Assembly (NCBI GenBank): GCA_902596975.1
Contig: CACJWS010000012.1
Coordinates: 1-37,057 of the forward strand
DNA: 37,057 nt
Reading direction: 5' to 3'
Origin: an uncultured Pelagibacteraceae bacterium
GTDB lineage: Bacteria > Pseudomonadota > Alphaproteobacteria > Pelagibacterales > Pelagibacteraceae
Below are positions 33,870 through 37,057 of this stretch, one piece after another. The notes under the pieces are model-generated. The model was not told where the DNA came from and made no database searches. It worked only from the letters and a program-made list of their open reading frames with translations. The translations under genes and the position numbers were made by a program. Within the stretch, counting starts at the first letter, position 1, and each line of letters opens with the position of its first letter.

Positions 33870-35197
33870 TGTTTTTTTCAAAATCATTTATTCCGATACT
33901 AAAAAATAATCCATCAGAGGCTAAAATTAAATCACACCAGTTAATGTTAAGAGTAGGCATGATTAAACAGTCCTCAGCTGGAATTTATTCTTGGTTACCG
34001 CTTGGATTTAAAGTCATGAAAAAAATAGAACAAATAGTTCGAGAAGAACAAGATCGTGTTGGTGTTCAAGAAATATTAATGCCCACAATTCAATCATCCG
34101 AAATTTGGAAGGAAAGTGGTCGATATGAAGATTATGGTGAAGAAATGTTAAGAATTAAGGATCGTCAAAATAGAGAAATGTTATATGGCCCAACTAATGA
34201 GGAACTTGTGACAGAAATTTTTAGATCTTCCTTTAAATCATATAAATCTTTACCTCAATTATTATACCATATTCAATGGAAATTTAGAGATGAGTTAAGA
34301 CCAAGATTTGGAATTATGAGATGTAGAGAATTTTATATGAAGGATGCCTACTCTTTTGATTTAACAGATGATGATGCAATATTTTCGTACAATAAATTTT
34401 TTCTTTCATATTTAAAAACTTTTAAGAGACTAAATTTATCCGCAATTCCCATGGCTGCTGATACTGGACCTATAGGAGGAAATTTATCTCATGAATTTAT
34501 TATTCTTGCTGATACTGGTGAAAGTAAAATTTATACAGATAAAAGAATTTTTGATGTAGATAGTTCGAAAACAATTCTTGATAAAGTCTCTTTAAGTTTA
34601 TTGAGAAAACAATATGAAAAATTTTATTCTGTGACAGATGAAAAATTTAGTAAAGATGAATTTGAGAAATCAGTACCGCAAGAATTTAGAGTTAATACCA
34701 AAGGGATTGAAGTCGGTCACATATTTTATTTTGGAGATAAATATTCAAAACCAATGAATGCTGCTGTTGATTTTAATGGAAAAAAAGAATTTGTTAAAAT
34801 GGGATCCTACGGAATAGGAGTTTCCAGACTTGTTGGTGCCATAATTGAGGCAAAATATAACGATAAAGAAGGTATTATGAAATGGCCTATGTCAGTAACA
34901 CCTTATGATTGCGCGATAATTCCAATGATAAATAAAAATGATAAATCTAATTTAGAAAAGTCTATTAAAATAAACGATTTTCTAAAATCAAAAAACATAG
35001 AAACAATAATAGATGATACAGAGGAAAATATTTCAGCTAAAATAAAAAAATTTAATTTAATCGGAATTCCATATCAACTTGTAATTGGAAGCAAATCTGA
35101 AGGAAATTTATATGAGTTTAAGGAAGTCGATGGAGAAACTCAAAAGTTGACGGTTGAAGATATAGCTTCACAAATAATAAAAGCTAAGCAAAATTGA
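33869..35197 (+). CDS. proS: Prolyl-tRNA synthetase, short form without the editing insertion
   Basis: Class II aminoacyl-tRNA synthetase that charges tRNA-Pro. Motif 1 is around EQIVREEQDRVGVQEILMPT (about 53-72), GPTNEE follows at 107-112, motif 2 FRDELRPRFGIMRCREF is at 139-155, and motif 3 includes GIGVSRLVGAI near 315. The anticodon-binding domain fills about 345-442. At 442 residues it lacks the roughly 180-residue INS editing domain that bacterial-type ProRS (E. coli 572) carries between motifs 2 and 3. Short ProRS of this kind is known from other alphaproteobacteria and depends on trans-editing factors to clear mischarged alanine. Confidence 0.96.
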   Translation: MFFSKSFIPILKNNPSEAKIKSHQLMLRVGMIKQSSAGIYSWLPLGFKVMKKIEQIVREEQDRVGVQEILMPTIQSSEIWKESGRYEDYGEEMLRIKDRQNREMLYGPTNEELVTEIFRSSFKSYKSLPQLLYHIQWKFRDELRPRFGIMRCREFYMKDAYSFDLTDDDAIFSYNKFFLSYLKTFKRLNLSAIPMAADTGPIGGNLSHEFIILADTGESKIYTDKRIFDVDSSKTILDKVSLSLLRKQYEKFYSVTDEKFSKDEFEKSVPQEFRVNTKGIEVGHIFYFGDKYSKPMNAAVDFNGKKEFVKMGSYGIGVSRLVGAIIEAKYNDKEGIMKWPMSVTPYDCAIIPMINKNDKSNLEKSIKINDFLKSKNIETIIDDTEENISAKIKKFNLIGIPYQLVIGSKSEGNLYEFKEVDGETQKLTVEDIASQIIKAKQN

Positions 35198-36405
35198 TTT
35201 CACAACTAGAAAAAGAGATTATATTTAGGTTTTTAAAAGCTAGAAAAAAAGATGGCTTTTTAAATGTAATCTCTATCTTTTCCTTTATCGGCATAGGCTT
35301 GGGTGTGGCTGTATTAATAATTGTTATGTCAGTAATGAATGGTTTTAGAACAGAGTTAATAAATAAAATCGTAGGTTTTAATGCCCATGCTGTTGTAAAA
35401 CCATATGATAAACCTTTGGCTATTATAACTAATAAAGATTTTACAAAAGGCATTTTTTCAAATGATGGTGAAGCAGTAATTCTCTCAAAACAAAACACAA
35501 AAGGTGTCCTTTTAAAAGGATATTTAAAAAATGATTTTAAGAAACTAGAAATATCAAATAATCAAAAATATTTTGGAACAACAGATCTAAAAAATAATTC
35601 AATATCAATTGGAAAGGATTTAAGCTTTTTGCTTAATATAGATATTGGTGATCAAATAACAATAATGTCACCATCTGGTGTTCAAACAATCGTTGGATCA
35701 TTTCCAAGACAAGATAAATTTGAAGTAATTTCAATATTTGATAGTGGAATAGGCGAATTTAATGAGAATGTAGCATACATTAATCTTAATACGTTGGAGG
35801 ATTTTTTTAACAAAAATAAAGATAAAAGATTTACCGAGTACTATTTCAAAGACCCAAAAAATATAGAATATTATAAAAAAAAATTGTTAGATTTATTTCC
35901 CAGCGCATATGTATACACATGGTCAGATTTAAATGAATCTTTATTTTTAGCTTTAAAAGTTGAACGAAACGTGATGTTTATAATCTTATCTCTAATAATA
36001 ATTGTAGCTGCATTTAATATTATTTCTGGTTTGACTATATTAGTTAAAAATAAAACAAGAGATATAGGAATTCTAAAATCTATTGGAGTATCAAATAAAT
36101 CGATAAAAAAAATTTTCTTTTTTATTGGATTTATTATTGGCACCTCAGCAACTTTATTTGGTATTTTATTAGGAACCTTATTTTCCTACTATATAGAAGA
36201 TATTAGGAAATTTGTTTCAAATACTTTTGATATAATGTTATTTCCAGAAGAAATTTATTTTTTAAGCACTCTTCCATCAGAAATAAATGTAAATTCAATT
36301 ATCTTAATTACATTATGTTCAATAATAATAACCTCTATTGTATCAATTTATCCAGCTTCTAAAGCAGCAAAATTAGATACAATACAAACACTAAAATATG
36401 AATAA
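35194..36405 (+). CDS. lolC: Lipoprotein-releasing ABC transporter permease (LolC/LolE)
   Basis: Inner-membrane subunit of the Lol system that extracts outer-membrane lipoproteins from the inner membrane. It has 403 residues. A cytoplasmic start IIFRFLKARKKDGF leads to helix 1 (about 22-45, ISIFSFIGIGLGVAVLI). A large periplasmic domain (about 46-255) follows, then three helices (about 262-288, 306-335, 367-390) with the FtsX-fold sequence RDIGILKSIGVSNKSI between them. The start is TTG overlapping the proS stop by four bases (TTGA); no ATG lies before helix 1. As in other alphaproteobacteria one permease gene precedes lolD, so it probably acts as a homodimer (LolF-like role). Confidence 0.92.
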   Translation: MISQLEKEIIFRFLKARKKDGFLNVISIFSFIGIGLGVAVLIIVMSVMNGFRTELINKIVGFNAHAVVKPYDKPLAIITNKDFTKGIFSNDGEAVILSKQNTKGVLLKGYLKNDFKKLEISNNQKYFGTTDLKNNSISIGKDLSFLLNIDIGDQITIMSPSGVQTIVGSFPRQDKFEVISIFDSGIGEFNENVAYINLNTLEDFFNKNKDKRFTEYYFKDPKNIEYYKKKLLDLFPSAYVYTWSDLNESLFLALKVERNVMFIILSLIIIVAAFNIISGLTILVKNKTRDIGILKSIGVSNKSIKKIFFFIGFIIGTSATLFGILLGTLFSYYIEDIRKFVSNTFDIMLFPEEIYFLSTLPSEINVNSIILITLCSIIITSIVSIYPASKAAKLDTIQTLKYE

Positions 36406-37057
36406 TTTTTTAAAATTAAATAATTTATCAAAGAAATATGAAAAAAATAAATCACTTAAAGTTTTAAATAATTTAAATTTTAAATTCGAAGCAGGAAAAG
36501 TATATTCAATTATAGGACCTTCAGGATCTGGTAAATCAACATTATTAAATTTGTTGTCATTGATTGACATTCCATCATCAGGTTTTATTGAATTTAATAA
36601 AAAGAAAATTGATACATATAGCTCAATTGAGAATGATTATTTGAGATCAAAAAATATAGGTATAATTTATCAAGACAAAAATTTATTGCCCGATTTTACT
36701 GCACTTGAAAATGTATTACTCCCAAATTTGTTAATTTCTAATAGTAAATCAAAATCAACAGAATTAGCAAAAAAATTGATAAAAAAATTTGATTTAGCCT
36801 CAAGATTAAATCATTATCCATCAGAGCTTTCAGGTGGGGAAAATCAGAGAATAGCAATAGCTAGAGCTTTAATAAATGAGCCAAATATTATTTTAGCTGA
36901 TGAACCTACAGGTAGCTTAGATTTTGAAAATGCTAAACAAATATTTAAAATCCTATTTAATCTAAAAGAAAAAAATAGAATTATAATTTTTGCAACCCAC
37001 AATAGATATTTTGCAAATATGGCAGATTGTAAAATTAAAATGATTGGTGGTAAGATG
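36398..37057 (+). CDS. lolD: Lipoprotein-releasing ABC transporter ATPase LolD (3' end missing)
   Basis: ATPase partner of the LolC/E permease. It runs off the window end after 220 codons without a stop; the family is about 225-235 residues, so only a few codons are missing. Walker A GPSGSGKS is at 40-47, the Q-loop in IIYQDKNLLPDFTALENV, the signature LSGGENQRIAIARAL, Walker B IILADEPTGSLD and the switch histidine in FATHN. The start ATG overlaps the permease stop by eight bases (ATGAATAA), the same geometry as several nuo junctions. Similarity to MacB/FtsE-type ATPases exists, but the adjacent LolC/E permease decides the call. Confidence 0.93.
   Translation, partial: MNNFLKLNNLSKKYEKNKSLKVLNNLNFKFEAGKVYSIIGPSGSGKSTLLNLLSLIDIPSSGFIEFNKKKIDTYSSIENDYLRSKNIGIIYQDKNLLPDFTALENVLLPNLLISNSKSKSTELAKKLIKKFDLASRLNHYPSELSGGENQRIAIARALINEPNIILADEPTGSLDFENAKQIFKILFNLKEKNRIIIFATHNRYFANMADCKIKMIGGKM

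Noticed and set aside
35184..35498. A 104-codon - strand frame over the proS-lolC junction
   Set aside because: It lies antisense to the well-supported start and first helix of the Lol permease, with no promoter or family similarity.

Overview
The window is a compact, very AT-rich stretch of bacterial chromosome with nearly all genes on the + strand, tiny intergenic gaps and many overlapping start/stop codons. The gene order (tig-clpP-clpX-lon, then nuoA to nuoN without interruption, then birA-coaX-rnj-DUF1467-proS-lolC/E-lolD), the low GC content and the streamlining point to an alphaproteobacterium of the SAR11 clade (Pelagibacterales). That placement is inference from gene order and composition; no marker search was run.

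Region 1 (1-10.3 kb) looks like a phosphorus and glycerol scavenging block. It holds two tandem UgpE-type permease genes (the first cut by the window edge), ugpC, a glycerophosphodiester phosphodiesterase, a 2H-phosphoesterase-like (DUF1868-like) protein, a secreted UshA-type 5'-nucleotidase and glycerol kinase. Then come an exported histidine phosphatase, an exported SHOCT-domain protein and an NAD(P)-dependent beta-hydroxyacid dehydrogenase. Together they could import glycerophosphodiesters, release glycerol-3-phosphate plus the head-group alcohol, dephosphorylate nucleotides outside the inner membrane, and phosphorylate free glycerol. The 5'-nucleotidase gene is flanked by two copies of a 32-bp imperfect direct repeat. 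Read on the - strand, the repeat resembles the C-terminal end of an aldehyde dehydrogenase.

Region 2 (10.3-16.6 kb) has a previously easy-to-miss 59-residue membrane protein on the - strand, tRNA-Leu(UAG), and the proteostasis run tig, clpP, clpX, lon. tRNA-Leu ends 6 nt before the tig start codon, and tig carries a lysine-rich C-terminal tail.

Region 3 (16.6-30.7 kb) has tRNA-Val(UAC) and tRNA-Asp(GUC), then the complete 14-subunit respiratory complex I operon nuoA-N with no extra genes. Junctions alternate between 1-nt (TAATG) and 8-nt overlaps and short gaps.

Region 4 (30.7 kb to the end) continues in the same direction with a minimal biotin-protein ligase, type III pantothenate kinase, RNase J, a DUF1467 membrane protein, a short prolyl-tRNA synthetase lacking the usual editing insertion, and the LolC/E-LolD lipoprotein-release transporter (lolD cut by the window end). 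No gene-free stretch exceeds 300 bases. The longest is 4256-4454 (199 bases), which contains the aldehyde dehydrogenase-like scar and the presumed promoter of the nucleotidase. No CRISPR array, insertion sequence, integrase or rRNA was seen.
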